Of a stretch of DNA of 64,000 nucleotides, positions 50,770 to 62,763 are shown one piece after another (the first letter of the stretch is position 1; each line of letters starts with the position of its first letter). The stretch lies in assembly GCF_014646915.1 (NCBI RefSeq), contig NZ_BMOE01000008.1:1-64000 (forward strand), in the 5' to 3' direction. The notes under the pieces were generated by a model. That model did not search any database, was not told where the DNA came from, and was given only the letters and a program-made list of their open reading frames with translations. Origin of the DNA: Deinococcus aquiradiocola (GTDB taxonomy: Bacteria; Deinococcota; Deinococci; Deinococcales; Deinococcaceae). The position numbers and the translations under genes are program-made.

Positions 50770-50890
50770 GCCGCAGGGTACGGGGCGCGGCCCGCCCGCC
50801 GGACGAGACGCACCTTGACGCGACTTGCGCAGACCTTGAGCGCTCCTTCAGGAAGCCGGGCAGGTCATCTGAATCGCTACAGTGAAGGGC

Positions 50891-51913
50891 ATGAGCAGCG
50901 CAACGTACCGCCGACTGGGCCGCAGTGGCCTGCACCTCTTCCCGCTCGGGCTCGGCACCATGCAGTTCGGCTGGAGTGCCGACGAGGCCACGTCGCACGG
51001 CATCCTCGACCACTACGCCGCGGTCGGCGGGAACTTCATCGACACGGCCGACATCTACACCACCTGGACGCCCGGCAACCCCGGCGGCGTCTCCGAGGAG
51101 ATCATCGGCCGCTGGATGAAGGCGCGCGGCAACCGCGACGACATCGTCCTCGCCACCAAGGTCCGGGGCGGCATGGGCCAGAACGGCCAGGACGGACGCG
51201 GCAGCATCCACCAGCGCGAGGGCCTGTCGCGCCGCTGGATCATCAAGGCCTGCGAGGACAGCCTCCGCCGCCTGCAGACGGACCACATCGACCTGTACCA
51301 GGCGCACTGGGTGGACAACCAGACGCCCGTCGAGGAGACGCTCGCCGCCTTCACGGAACTCGTGCGGCGCGGCTACGTGCGCTACATCGGCTGCTCCAAC
51401 TACAGCGCGTGGCGACTCATGCAGGCCCTCTGGACCAGCGACCGCCGGGGACTGGAGCACTACGTGAGCGTCCAGCCGGAGTACAGCCTGCTGGACCCCA
51501 CCCGCGCGAACTTCGAGCGGGAACTCATGCCCGTCTGCGTCGAGTACGGCCTGGGCATCATCCCGTGGAGTCCGCTCGGCGGGGGCCTGCTGACCGGCAA
51601 GTACCGGCGCGGGCAGGCGCTGCCGGACAGCGTCCGTGCGGGCGAGGCCGCGTCCCGCCTCACCGAGAAGAATGACGCCGTCATCGGGTCGCTCGTGAGC
51701 GTCGCGGAACGCCACGCCGCCCGGCCCGCCCAGGTGGCGCTCGCGTGGCTCCTCGCGCAGCCCGCCATGACGGCCCCCATCATCGGCGCGAACAGCACCG
51801 CGCAGCTGGACGACCTGCTCGGCACGCTCGACCTGACCCTCACGCCGGACGACCTCGCGGAACTCTCCGGCGCGAGCGACTGGACGCGCGCCCGCACCGA
51901 ACTCGAACGCTGA
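50891..51913 (+). CDS. Aldo/keto reductase
   Basis: The 340-residue NADPH-dependent reductase has [11 protein letters not shown] with catalytic Asp and Tyr, LATKVRGG with Lys, YQAHWVDN with His, and the cofactor segment [16 protein letters not shown]. It is closest to the YajO/Tas-like branch acting on diverse aldehydes. TACAGT (50878–50883) lies 7 nt before ATG 50891. Substrate unknown. Confidence 0.9.
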   Translation: MSSATYRRLGRSGLHLFPLGLGTMQFGWSADEATSHGILDHYAAVGGNFIDTADIYTTWTPGNPGGVSEEIIGRWMKARGNRDDIVLATKVRGGMGQNGQDGRGSIHQREGLSRRWIIKACEDSLRRLQTDHIDLYQAHWVDNQTPVEETLAAFTELVRRGYVRYIGCSNYSAWRLMQALWTSDRRGLEHYVSVQPEYSLLDPTRANFERELMPVCVEYGLGIIPWSPLGGGLLTGKYRRGQALPDSVRAGEAASRLTEKNDAVIGSLVSVAERHAARPAQVALAWLLAQPAMTAPIIGANSTAQLDDLLGTLDLTLTPDDLAELSGASDWTRARTELER

Positions 51914-51952
51914 CCCCGCCGGTCCTGCCGTTCCGTCCCCCACGGGGGAGGG

Positions 51953-54388
51953 TCAGGCCGGGCCGGTGCCTTCCTGGCCCTTCCGGGTGCGTTTCTGCGC
52001 GTACATCCGTTCGTCGCTCAGCCGCAGCAGGCTGCCCGCGTCGTCCGCGTCCTGCGGCCAGCACGCCACGCCCGCACTGAGCGAAGACACGAACCCCAGC
52101 GCGCCAAGGTCCCCCTCCAGCCGCGCCACGTCTCCCGCCAGCGCCGTGCCGTCCAGCTGCGCGTCGCTCCACAGCAGCACCGCGAACTCGTCCCCGCCCA
52201 TGCGGTACACGCGCCCCACCGGCTCGAACTGCGCGCGCAGCAGGCCCGCCACGGCCATGATGAGCGCGTCGCCGGACGCGTGCCCGCCCGAGTCGTTCAC
52301 GCGCTTCAGGTCGTCCAGGTCCAGCGAGATCACGCCCAGCGTCCGCCCGGACTCCTGCGCTTCCTCCGCGAAGGTCTGCACGTCCGCCTCGAAGGCCCGG
52401 CGGTTGTGCAGGCCCGTCAGGGCGTCCGTGAATGCCGCCACCCGCAGCGCCGCCACCTGCCCCTCGGCCAGGGCGCGCGCCGCCTCCAGCTCGGCCGTGC
52501 GTGCCGCGAGCAGCGCCTCGTACTGCACGCGCAGCGCCTCCACCTCCCAGCCGACCGCGTCCGCGCCCGTGCCCGGCACGGGCAGCACCGGGCGGTCCTC
52601 TGCCAGCAGGGCCGCCTCGTACCGCCCGCTCCCGAACACCTTCAGGGCCGCGTCCGTCAACTCCGGATCGAAGTGCCGTCCACGCTGCCGCGCCAGTTCC
52701 GCCAGCGCCTCGGACTTCGCCCACGCGGCCTTGTACGGCCGCCGGTGCACCAGCGCGTCGAACACGTCCGCCAGCGCCACGATGCGGCCCACCAGCGGAA
52801 TCTCCGTGCCGGTCAGGCCGTGCGGGTAGCCGTTCCCGTCCCAGCGTTCGTGGTGCGTGAGCGCGATCTGCCGCGCCATGTCCAGCACCTCGCTCCGCCC
52901 GCCCGACAGCAGCCGCGCTCCGATCGTCGTGTGCCGCTTCATGTCCTCGAACTCCGCGACCGTCAGCTTGCCCGCCTTGAGCAGGACCGCGTCCGGAATG
53001 CCGAGCTTGCCCACGTCGTGCAGGCGCGCCGCGACCTGCAGCGTCTCCACGAAGCCCCTCGACAGGCCCAGCGTCTCCGCGATCAACGCCGACCCTACCC
53101 CCACGCGCCGCGTGTGCTCGCCGGTCGCGTCGTCCCGGAATTCGGCGGCCATCGCGAGGCGCCCCACGACCTCCATCTGCGCCTGCTCCAGTTCGGCGGT
53201 GCGTTCACGCACCTGCGCTTCCGCTTCTGCCTGCAGGCGCTCGGCGTGCTCGCGGCTCTCGCGTTCCGCGCGGGCCTGCGTCTGCGCGCGTTCCACGTCG
53301 AACTGCATCATCAGGGTCCGCGTGGTCTTGTCGCGCTCCGCGCTGAACAGGGCGCGCTCCTCGGTGTGGTACGCCTCGAAGTGCTCCAGCGCCAGCGCCA
53401 GCTCCCCCTCGCGCTTGTACAGGCGCGAGAGGTGCAGGTGCGCGTCCCGCCGACTGTTCGGCCGGTCCAGCTGCACCGCCAGCCGCAGTGCCTCCAGCAG
53501 CTGTTCCGCCGCTGCCGGCGCGTCCCCGCCGTCCACGTTCACGCGGCCCAGGTTCAGTGCCGCGTTCAGTTCCCCTTCCGCGTACTCGAGGCTGCGCGCG
53601 AGGTCGCGCGCCTGCGCGAAGTAACGGACGGCGTCGGTCGTGGACCCGAACTTCTCGGAATACCGGCCCAGGTTGATGACCGTGACGATGTGGGTGTGCG
53701 CGTTGTTGTGCAGCACCGAGAAGTCCCTGGAGTATTCGAGGATGCCGAGCGACTCCTCCCTGCGCCCCAGGTTGATGAGCGCGTCGCTCTCGTTGACGAG
53801 GCAGGCGAGCACCATGTCGGCGTTGTCGATCGTTTCGGCCCGGCTGCGCGCCTCCTGAAAGTACGTGAGGCCGCTTTCCTCGAAGCCGGACTCGCTGTAG
53901 TTCCGGCCGATGTTCAGCAGGATGCCCGCCGACAGCCGCTCGTCACCGAGCGTCTCGGACGCGTTCAGGGCCTGCCGCAGGTACTCCATCGCCGCGTCGA
54001 ACTGGTTCATGCCGGCGCGGATGCCGCCGATGTTGCCGAGGCACACGGCCCGGCCCCGCAGGTCCCCCAGCCGCGTGAAGATCCCCAGGGAGTCCTCCAG
54101 GAGGCCGAGGGCCGACTTGTAGTCGCCCTGCAGGTCCATGAGGTACGACAGCAGATTCTTCGACCGGGCTTCCAGCTCGGGCCGTTTCGAGAAGACGGAG
54201 AGCGAGATGGCGTCGCCGACACCCGCTTCCGCCTGAAGGTACTCGTCGTTCTCGATGAGGTCCGTGACCCGGTCCAGCAGGCCTTCGATGCAGCGGCCGG
54301 GGTCGCTGAAGTAGGCGTTGCTCCCGATGCTGTTCCGTTTCAGGATATTCGAGAGGTCGATCCTCGAAATATTCTGAGCGGCCGACAT
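51953..54388 (-). CDS. TPR–HD-GYP–GGDEF cyclic-di-GMP protein
   Basis: The 811-residue cytoplasmic protein has TPR repeats (about 70–370), a coiled coil (about 375–425), an HD-GYP phosphodiesterase (HD at 457–458, HHERWDGNGYP at 512–522), another coiled coil (about 605–640) and a GGDEF cyclase domain with intact GGDEF (731–735). No RxxD I-site precedes it, unlike the related protein at 23643. ATG 54388 lies 7 bp after the subtilase stop, so both are on one transcript. It seems a shorter relative of the 1158-residue protein, lacking the second TPR block. Confidence 0.9.
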   Translation of the reverse strand: MSAAQNISRIDLSNILKRNSIGSNAYFSDPGRCIEGLLDRVTDLIENDEYLQAEAGVGDAISLSVFSKRPELEARSKNLLSYLMDLQGDYKSALGLLEDSLGIFTRLGDLRGRAVCLGNIGGIRAGMNQFDAAMEYLRQALNASETLGDERLSAGILLNIGRNYSESGFEESGLTYFQEARSRAETIDNADMVLACLVNESDALINLGRREESLGILEYSRDFSVLHNNAHTHIVTVINLGRYSEKFGSTTDAVRYFAQARDLARSLEYAEGELNAALNLGRVNVDGGDAPAAAEQLLEALRLAVQLDRPNSRRDAHLHLSRLYKREGELALALEHFEAYHTEERALFSAERDKTTRTLMMQFDVERAQTQARAERESREHAERLQAEAEAQVRERTAELEQAQMEVVGRLAMAAEFRDDATGEHTRRVGVGSALIAETLGLSRGFVETLQVAARLHDVGKLGIPDAVLLKAGKLTVAEFEDMKRHTTIGARLLSGGRSEVLDMARQIALTHHERWDGNGYPHGLTGTEIPLVGRIVALADVFDALVHRRPYKAAWAKSEALAELARQRGRHFDPELTDAALKVFGSGRYEAALLAEDRPVLPVPGTGADAVGWEVEALRVQYEALLAARTAELEAARALAEGQVAALRVAAFTDALTGLHNRRAFEADVQTFAEEAQESGRTLGVISLDLDDLKRVNDSGGHASGDALIMAVAGLLRAQFEPVGRVYRMGGDEFAVLLWSDAQLDGTALAGDVARLEGDLGALGFVSSLSAGVACWPQDADDAGSLLRLSDERMYAQKRTRKGQEGTGPA

Positions 54389-54395
54389 ACGGGGG

Positions 54396-55853
54396 TTATC
54401 GGCCGTAGACGTACTGTCTTATGTCCAGTCGTCCCTTCCCGAGCAGCTCCTTGTACGGTTTGTTGCCCGCGATGTCCTCGATCTCGGCGGTGGTGTGCAG
54501 CAGGCGGGCCTTCTGGTACGCGGTGACGATGGTGTTGCGCTGCGCGCCGACCAGCGACAGTTCCAGTGCGAGCGCGCCGCTCACCATGGGGGCGCTCATG
54601 CTGGTGCCGCTCCAGGCGGCCATGTTCCAGTCCCCCTGCGCGTTCTTGCCGGGGGCAGGACCGTACACTTCCTCGCCGGGTGCCGTGAGTTCCAGGGCCG
54701 CGCCGTAGTTGGAGAAGTCGGATTTCACGTCGGCGCCGTTCACGCTGCCCACGCTGAGCGTGAAGAAACTGCGGTACGCGTCGGCGGCCGGATAGTTGAG
54801 GGCCTTGCGGTTGTCGTTGCCTGCGGCGGCCACCACGAGCACGCCTGCCTTACCGGCGCGGTCGATGGCACTCTGGATGGCGGTGGAACGGTCGCTGCTG
54901 CCGAGGCTGAGGTTGATGATGTTCGAGCCGCGCGCGACGGCCCAGTCGATGGCCCGCGCGATGCTCAGCACGTCCCCGCCGCCGTCCGGCCCGAGGGCAC
55001 GCAGCGGCAGGATCGTCGCTTTCGGCGCGACCTGCAGCACGATACCCGCCGTGCTCGTCCCGTGCCCGTAACCGCCCTGCCCGAGCGTGCCGACGTCGGT
55101 GGGGTCCGCGTCGTCGTCGTAGAAGTCGTGCCACTCGTTTTTCGGGGCCAGCGCGCCCTCGAAGGCCGGGTGGGCGGGGTCGATGCCGGTGTCGATGACG
55201 GCGACCTTCACGCCCGCCCCGAGGGTCGTGGCTGCCGCCTGCGCCGCCTCGAGGTTCACCTGCTTCCAGAGGTTGGTGTTTTCCGGGACGGGCATGTACT
55301 GGCCTGTCAGCCAGACCTTGGTCTTGGCGGTGGTCCAGGCCTGCAGGCCGCCCGTCAGCCAGACCTTGGTCTTGGCGCTGATGTGGGCCGTCATGCCGCC
55401 GCCGTTGATGGTGTTGGCGTTCTTCTCGACGACGGGGTCGCGCGCGGGGTCGCTGGGCAGCGCCGTGGTTTTGGTGGCGAGCAGCGCGAAGCCGTCCGAG
55501 GGCTGGAACGACACGATGCGCGCGTCGTATGCCTGCTGCAGCGATTCGGGCGTGTCGCCCCGTACGGTCCTGACGGTCACGGCGTACGGGTAGCTGGCGG
55601 TGGGCACGCCGACCGCCTGACCGTCGGTGTTCAGGACCACCGGAGCCGCGACGGGCGCGGGCTGCGCCGGGACGGTCGGGCCGGTGGGCGTGCCGGTGGT
55701 GGGCGTGGCGGTGGGCGTGCCGGACCCACAGCCGACCAGCAGTGCGAGCGTGACGGTGGCGAACAGTGTGCCGACAGTGCGGGGCGTGATATCACGGCCC
55801 TGGATGAGGTTCCGGCTCTGAAGTCGTGAACGCTGCTCGTGTCGATGCACCAT
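54396..55853 (-). CDS. Lipoprotein subtilase (S8 serine protease)
   Basis: The 485-residue protein has a lipoprotein signal (TLALLVGC, lipid Cys42), a Pro/Thr linker, a pro-region (about 88–130) similar to that of the 27422 subtilase, two copies of AKTKVWLTG (160–168, 176–184), then the S8 domain with Asp221 (AVIDTGID), His264 (GYGHGTS) and Ser418 (SGTSMSAPMVSG). CAATCT (55865–55860) is 6 nt before ATG 55853. The next gene, 7 bp on, is the TPR–HD-GYP–GGDEF protein. Confidence 0.92.
   Translation of the reverse strand: MVHRHEQRSRLQSRNLIQGRDITPRTVGTLFATVTLALLVGCGSGTPTATPTTGTPTGPTVPAQPAPVAAPVVLNTDGQAVGVPTASYPYAVTVRTVRGDTPESLQQAYDARIVSFQPSDGFALLATKTTALPSDPARDPVVEKNANTINGGGMTAHISAKTKVWLTGGLQAWTTAKTKVWLTGQYMPVPENTNLWKQVNLEAAQAAATTLGAGVKVAVIDTGIDPAHPAFEGALAPKNEWHDFYDDDADPTDVGTLGQGGYGHGTSTAGIVLQVAPKATILPLRALGPDGGGDVLSIARAIDWAVARGSNIINLSLGSSDRSTAIQSAIDRAGKAGVLVVAAAGNDNRKALNYPAADAYRSFFTLSVGSVNGADVKSDFSNYGAALELTAPGEEVYGPAPGKNAQGDWNMAAWSGTSMSAPMVSGALALELSLVGAQRNTIVTAYQKARLLHTTAEIEDIAGNKPYKELLGKGRLDIRQYVYGR
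55306..55377. repeat. Duplicated 24-bp unit within the subtilase linker
   Basis: An identical 24-bp block occurs at 55306–55329 and 55354–55377 (48-bp period, in frame). It encodes the two KTKVWLTG segments ahead of the protease domain. Confidence 0.85.
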
Positions 55854-56035
55854 TTTCTCAGATTGGCGTGCCCCGCACCGTATCGTCAATGCCCCCCCGA
55901 CCCTGCCCCCAGAGCATGAATTTCCTGATCGGCGACTGACGGAAAATCGATAGACATGGAGCGTGTTCTGCCGCACGATTCTCAGTGAGTCTGGGAGCGG
56001 ACTTGCTTTTCCGGCCGGGTGTCCCGAAATCCCTC

Positions 56036-58249
<2,214 letters not shown>

Positions 58250-58338
58250 CCGCGTAGTAGAACAGAAAGCCGCCCCGCCAACTGCGCCGACCCGCCCCGG
58301 CCGGACGGCAGGAGGCCGGGTTCCGGATCAAAACCCTA

Positions 58339-59007
58339 TCAGGTGTCGCCGGAACCGGTCTCCTGCCGCGCCAGCCACGTCTGGTACGGGACGCGCGCCA
58401 GCTCGAAGGTGTCGGCGGTGCGCGTGTACCCGCCGCGCCCACCCATGCGGCCCACCAGCTGCAGGGCCGCCGTGTCCACGTACAGCCGCTCGGGGTCCAG
58501 CATCGCGTCGTCCCGGACGTGCACGCCCAGCACCTCGCCCAGCACCACGCGGTTCCGGCCGATGCGGACGGTCTGCACCTCCCGGCACTCCAGGCTCACG
58601 GGGCTCGCCGTGACGCGCGGCACGCGCACCAGCGTGCCCGGCGTGAGCTGCAGGCCCGCCACGCCCGCCTCGTCCACGCCGGGCGGGAAGTCCGTCGCGG
58701 AGAGGTTCATGGCCTCACTCAGCGCCTCGCTCACCAGGTTGATCACGAATTCCCCGCCGCCCGCACCGTCCGGCCCGGCGATGTTGCGGGCCGTGTCCTT
58801 CGGCGTGCCGTCCGGCCGGTCGCCGGGCGAGAACGCCACCACGGCCGGATCGCTGCCCATCATGTTGAAGAAACTGTACGGCGCGAGATTCACGCCGCTC
58901 CCGTCGAGGTTCAGGGTGCTGACCCACGCGATGGGGCGCGGCACGATCACGGCAGTCAGCAGTTTGTACCCGTCGGCGGGCGAGAGGGCAGCGAGGTCGT
59001 AATGCAT
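58339..59007 (-). CDS. Flavin reductase-like FMN-binding protein
   Basis: The 222-residue protein has RPIAWVSTLNLDGSGVNLAP, FFNMMGSDPAVVAFSPG and FVINLVSEALSEAMN, the pattern of flavoproteins of the flavin reductase-like/DIM6 group, which bind FMN and often serve as reductase partners. TAGCCT (59018–59013) lies 5 nt before ATG 59007, supporting this start over an upstream in-frame one. Confidence 0.85.
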   Translation of the reverse strand: MHYDLAALSPADGYKLLTAVIVPRPIAWVSTLNLDGSGVNLAPYSFFNMMGSDPAVVAFSPGDRPDGTPKDTARNIAGPDGAGGGEFVINLVSEALSEAMNLSATDFPPGVDEAGVAGLQLTPGTLVRVPRVTASPVSLECREVQTVRIGRNRVVLGEVLGVHVRDDAMLDPERLYVDTAALQLVGRMGGRGGYTRTADTFELARVPYQTWLARQETGSGDT

Positions 59008-59191
59008 GACCCAGGCTACCGGATGCCCCTGCCGGGAACCGTGCCGTGAAGGGCCGCTCAAGGCGCGAAGCTGACCGCTCCTTGAGAGATGGACGCCTGT
59101 CATGAACCACTCACTACAATGCACTCAGATCACCAGAACGCACGCCAGCGGCTCGGTACGGCGCGCGGCACCGCAACTCCCGGAGGCAGAC

Positions 59192-60046
59192 ATGGATTGG
59201 CAGAACCTACCCAGCAGCAACAACGTAGAGGACCGTCGCGGCAGCGGGGGAGGGCGCGGCGGCGGGGTCGCCATCGGCGGCGGCGCGGCCATCATCATCG
59301 CGCTGCTCGGCTGGTTCTTCGGCATCGACACCAGTTCCATCACGGGCGGCAGCCAGACGCAGTCGCGGCCCAGCCAGTCGCAGGGCAGTGCGGGCACGCA
59401 GTCGCAGGCGCAGGACACGCAGTTCGTCAGCAAGATCCTCGGCAGCACCGAACAGGTGTGGGGCGACATCTTCCAGAAGAACGGCCGCACGTACCAGGCG
59501 CCGCGCCTCGTGCTGTTCTCCGGCGCGACCGACAGCGCCTGCGGTCAGGCGGACAGCGCCGTCGGTCCCTTCTACTGCCCCAGCGACACCAAGGTGTACC
59601 TCGACACGGACTTCTTCGCGCAGATGCAGGCCCAGCTGGGCGGCGGCGGCGACTTCGCGGACGCGTACGTGATCGCGCACGAGGTCGGGCATCACGTGCA
59701 GAACCTCCTCGGCATCTCCGACAAGGTCGACCGCGCCCAGCGCAGCGCCCGCAGCGAAGCGCAGGCGAACAAGTACTCCGTGGCGCTGGAACTGCAGGCC
59801 GACTGCTTCGCGGGCGTGTGGGGCAAACGCTCCAGCACGCAGACGAACCTCACGCAGCAGGACGTGCAGAGCGCCATCAACACCGCCACCGCCATCGGTG
59901 ACGACGCCCTGCAGAAACAGTCCCGCGGCTACGTCGTGCCGGACTCCTTCACGCACGGCACGTCGCAGCAGCGCGTCAGCTGGTTCATGAAGGGCTTCCA
60001 GGGCGGCGACCCCGCCCAGTGCGACACCTTCAACGGCGCCATCTGA
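59192..60046 (+). CDS. YpfJ-like neutral zinc metallopeptidase
   Basis: The 284-residue protein has one membrane segment (about 27–44) after a Gly-rich start, a Gln/Ser-rich linker, and an external domain with the zinc motif HEVGHH (163–168) and the later ELQADCFAG, which provides the third ligand. Paired Cys (SACGQ, FYCPS) fit a disulfide. CGGAGG precedes ATG 59192. Biological substrates of YpfJ proteins are unknown. Confidence 0.9.
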   Translation: MDWQNLPSSNNVEDRRGSGGGRGGGVAIGGGAAIIIALLGWFFGIDTSSITGGSQTQSRPSQSQGSAGTQSQAQDTQFVSKILGSTEQVWGDIFQKNGRTYQAPRLVLFSGATDSACGQADSAVGPFYCPSDTKVYLDTDFFAQMQAQLGGGGDFADAYVIAHEVGHHVQNLLGISDKVDRAQRSARSEAQANKYSVALELQADCFAGVWGKRSSTQTNLTQQDVQSAINTATAIGDDALQKQSRGYVVPDSFTHGTSQQRVSWFMKGFQGGDPAQCDTFNGAI

Positions 60047-60156
60047 CCCGGACCCCGGCCCCGGCCGTCCCTGCCTGAGCGGCACGCCCGCCTGCCGCCC
60101 CCTGTCCAGCCCACCCCGCCACAGTTGCCGCGCCGCGCCACTGCCATGATCGGAAC

Positions 60157-60933
60157 GTGACCCGCCGCCTCACCACCCCCGCGTCCCCGGCCCACCTGAA
60201 GGTCGGGGACGCGGTCGTCGAGGTGCGCCGCAGCCCGCGCCGCCGCACCGTCGCCCTGAAGGTCGGGCCGGGCGGCGCCGTCCTGTACGCCCCGACCGGC
60301 GTGAGCGCCGCCCGCCTGACGGCCTTCCTGACGCAGCGGCAGGACTGGCTGCTCGGCCACCTCGCCACGTTCGCCCGCCAGCGCGTCCGCACGCCCCTCA
60401 CGGACGGCCAGTCCCTCCCGCTGCTGGACGGCACCCTCACGCTGCGCCTCACGCCCGGCACGCGCGCCGCCCGCCGCGAAGGCACGGACCTGCACGTCCA
60501 CCCGCAGCACCTCACCGCGCAGATCGAGGCGTGGTACCGGCAGGCGGCCCTCGCGCACTTCACGCCGCTCGTCCACACCCTCGACCGGCACCTGCGTGAC
60601 GTCGCGCCGCAGCGCCGCGTCACGCCGCTCGGCGCGGTCCGGCTCACGCGGGCCGGGAGCCGCTGGGGCAGCTGCACCTCGCGCGGCGACATCCGCCTGC
60701 ACTGGCGCCTGATGTTCGCGCCGTCCCGCGTCGCGCACTACGTCGCCGCGCACGAGGTCGCGCACCTCGCGCAGATGGACCATTCGCCGCGTTACTGGGC
60801 GACCCTCGCGCGCCTGATGCCGGACTATGCCGAACCGAAACGCTGGCTGCGCGAACACGGCGAGACCCTCACGCTCTGGGACGACCCCGCCCCCGACGAC
60901 CCCGCCCCCACCGCCGACCCCCACACCGCCTGA
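60157..60933 (+). CDS. YgjP/DUF45-type metallopeptidase
   Basis: The 258-residue protein carries SRWGSCTSRGDIRLHWRL, then the zinc site HEVAHLAQMDHS, the defining block of DUF45 (YgjP) proteins, which resemble SprT-type peptidases. CATGAT (60145–60150) lies 6 nt before GTG 60157. Ends in a Pro/Asp-rich tail. Confidence 0.88.
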   Translation: MTRRLTTPASPAHLKVGDAVVEVRRSPRRRTVALKVGPGGAVLYAPTGVSAARLTAFLTQRQDWLLGHLATFARQRVRTPLTDGQSLPLLDGTLTLRLTPGTRAARREGTDLHVHPQHLTAQIEAWYRQAALAHFTPLVHTLDRHLRDVAPQRRVTPLGAVRLTRAGSRWGSCTSRGDIRLHWRLMFAPSRVAHYVAAHEVAHLAQMDHSPRYWATLARLMPDYAEPKRWLREHGETLTLWDDPAPDDPAPTADPHTA

Positions 60934-60939
60934 CCGGGC

Positions 60940-60978
60940 AGCGGCCCACACCGTATAGGTGCGGGCCGCTCGCGTTTT
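60940..60978 (+). terminator. Terminator of the DUF45 gene
   Basis: Stem of 8 bp plus 4 bp with an A·C mismatch between (60940–60952 with 60958–60970, loop GTATA), then TTTT at 60975–60978, 7 bp after the stop codon. Confidence 0.65.
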
Positions 60979-60998
60979 CCTGCGGTGGTCGTCCTGCA

Positions 60999-61054
60999 CG
61001 TTCAGGCCCGAACGTTCAGGTCTGGGCGTTCAGGTCTGGGCGTTCAGGACGCGG
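60999..61054. repeat. 14-bp tandem repeat array
   Basis: Four head-to-tail units built on CGTTCAGGTCTGGG start at 60999, 61013, 61027 and 61041; the middle two are exact, the outer two diverge in their second half. The array lies between convergent genes and runs into the PAP2 stop codon at 61044. Confidence 0.75.
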
Positions 61055-61700
61055 TGCGGGCCGTCTGGGCCTCCCGCAGGCGACGCCACAGCAGCATCGC
61101 CACGCCGCCCGACCACGCCACGCCGAGCGCCCACCCGCCCAGCACGTCCGTCGGGTAGTGCACGCCCAGGTACACGCGCGACACGCCCATGATCACCGTG
61201 TACAGCACCCCGAACACCGCGACCGGCCAGCGGTACGGGGTGCGCCACACGAGCGCCGTGACCGTGACCGCCAGGGCCGCCGCCATGCTGCTGTGCCCGC
61301 TCGGGAAGGACGTGTCGCCCTCCTGCCACAGCCACGGGATCACCTGCGGCCGCGCCCGCCCGAACGCGAGTTTCAGCACCACGTTCAGCAGCACCGCGCC
61401 GCCCACCGACAGCAGGAAGTACCGCGCGACGCTGTGCGCCCGCGTCCACAGCCACACTGTCAGCACCGCGCAGAAGGGCAGCATCACACGTGCACTCCCG
61501 ATGGTGCTGAACGCCTTCGCCAGCCCCGCGAACCACGCGGGCGCGTGCGCGCGCAGCCCCACCATGAGGGGCGACTCCCACGCGAACGGCTGCTTCTCAT
61601 GGATGTCGTCCGCGATCTTGCCGAGCAGCGCGAGCGGCAGCACGATCAGCAGGGCCAGGGCCAGCAGTGGGCGCCAGTGCAGACGAATCCAGGAGATCAT
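61044..61700 (-). CDS. PAP2-family membrane phosphatase
   Basis: The 218-residue protein has five to six membrane helices and the three PAP2 motifs: KLAFGRARP, PSGHSS and SRVYLGVHYPTDVLGG. These form the His/Asp site of lipid phosphatases such as undecaprenyl-diphosphate or phosphatidate phosphatase. TACACT (61713–61708) is 7 nt before ATG 61700. Confidence 0.9.
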   Translation of the reverse strand: MISWIRLHWRPLLALALLIVLPLALLGKIADDIHEKQPFAWESPLMVGLRAHAPAWFAGLAKAFSTIGSARVMLPFCAVLTVWLWTRAHSVARYFLLSVGGAVLLNVVLKLAFGRARPQVIPWLWQEGDTSFPSGHSSMAAALAVTVTALVWRTPYRWPVAVFGVLYTVIMGVSRVYLGVHYPTDVLGGWALGVAWSGGVAMLLWRRLREAQTARTAS

Positions 61701-61805
61701 GAGAACCAGTGTAGGGGGCCGGGGGGAGCGGCCAGATGACAGCAGCGCAAGGGTTCTTTAGGTTGCCCTCAACACCCCCACCCTCCCCCGTGATGGACTG
61801 CTCGC

Positions 61806-62012
61806 ATGACCGGACACACCTCAGACGAAGTGATCGGCGACGGCAGCGGGCACGCCCGCGGCACCGACGCCGACAGCGCCACCAAGACCCCCAACCAAGA
61901 CCGTGGCGTGGTGCAGGACTCGCCCGGCAACCCCGACTACGGCACCGCCGACGACGCGGGCGGCAACGGCAACCTCACCGGCGAGGAACGCCCGCACCCC
62001 GAACAGGAGTAA
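61806..62012 (+). CDS. Small acidic, probably disordered protein
   Basis: The 68-residue protein is rich in Asp, Gly, Thr and Asn with no hydrophobic core. DYGTADDAGGNGNLTGEE resembles the DDYGVGEGNDNAVTGEE segment of the protein at 29179–29364, suggesting paralogues. A TGGACT box lies 6 nt before ATG 61806. Function unknown. Confidence 0.6.
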   Translation: MTGHTSDEVIGDGSGHARGTDADSATKTPNQDRGVVQDSPGNPDYGTADDAGGNGNLTGEERPHPEQE

Positions 62013-62072
62013 TAGGGCTTCCAGTGGTTGCCGTTCACTGAACGGCACGCACCGGGCCGCAGGCAGCAGAGG

Positions 62073-62105
62073 GGGCGCGCCATGGAATCATTCCACGGCG
62101 CGCCC
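62073..62105. terminator. Hairpin between convergent small acidic and cyclodeaminase genes
   Basis: Long stem GGGCGCGCC / GGCGCGCCC (62073–62081 with 62097–62105), extended by TGGAA/TTCCA around a TCA loop. T-rich flank TTCCCTT on the plus side only. Confidence 0.65.
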
Positions 62106-62114
62106 TTCCCTTAT

Positions 62115-62732
62115 TCAGGCGAGGCGGTCCTGCACCATGCGCGCCACCTGCCGCGCCGTCTCGTCGCCCGCCCGGGCCAGCGTTTCGCGTTCGTGCCGCG
62201 CCGCGTCCCGCAGGTCGTCCGGGAGGCTGCCGAGGTTGATGTCCACGTTCAGCAGCGTCGCCTGCAGGGCCGCGCCGAGCAGGGCCGCGCCCGCCCCCAC
62301 GTCCGACACGATGCCGCGGTGCGCGGCCACCGCCGCCTCCTGCGCGAGCTGCAGGGCGGCCAGCAGGTCACGGGCGGCGTGCAGGGGGGCGCGCGTGGCG
62401 GCCTGCGCGGCCTGCGCCAGTGCCGCCTGCCGCGCGGCCTGCTCGGCGTCCGTGCCTCTGGGGAGGGCGAGGGCCGCCATGAAGCCCCCGAAGGCCGTCA
62501 CGTCCGCGTCCGGATGCCCGCGCAGCGCGTCCAGCTGCGCGCGCGCCCGCGCCAGCAGGGCGTGCACGTCCGGCGTGGCGGTGCGGCGGCGCGCCGTGAC
62601 CTCCAGCGCCATGCACACCAGCCCCAGCCCCAGCGCGCCCGTCACGGCCGCGACCGACCCGCCGCCCGGCGTGGGGTCGCCCGACGCCGTCCGGTCGAGC
62701 AGGTCGGCGGCCGTCAGGTCCCACAGGCTCAC
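62115..62732 (-). CDS. Cyclodeaminase/cyclohydrolase (FTCD C-domain family)
   Basis: The 205-residue all-helical protein has the family signature PTPGGGSVAAVTGALG near the N-terminus and a matching length. Family members act on formimino- or methenyl-tetrahydrofolate. The start is GTG 62732 with GGAGG upstream. It lies 31 bp after methylglyoxal synthase on the same strand; there is no obvious metabolic link. Confidence 0.82.
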   Translation of the reverse strand: MSLWDLTAADLLDRTASGDPTPGGGSVAAVTGALGLGLVCMALEVTARRRTATPDVHALLARARAQLDALRGHPDADVTAFGGFMAALALPRGTDAEQAARQAALAQAAQAATRAPLHAARDLLAALQLAQEAAVAAHRGIVSDVGAGAALLGAALQATLLNVDINLGSLPDDLRDAARHERETLARAGDETARQVARMVQDRLA

Positions 62733-62763
62733 CGGGCCGCCCTCCGAAGTTCACGGCAGGTGG

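Noticed and set aside
60999..61054. CRISPR array
   Set aside because: Repeats are 14 bp and directly adjacent, with no spacers and no cas genes nearby.
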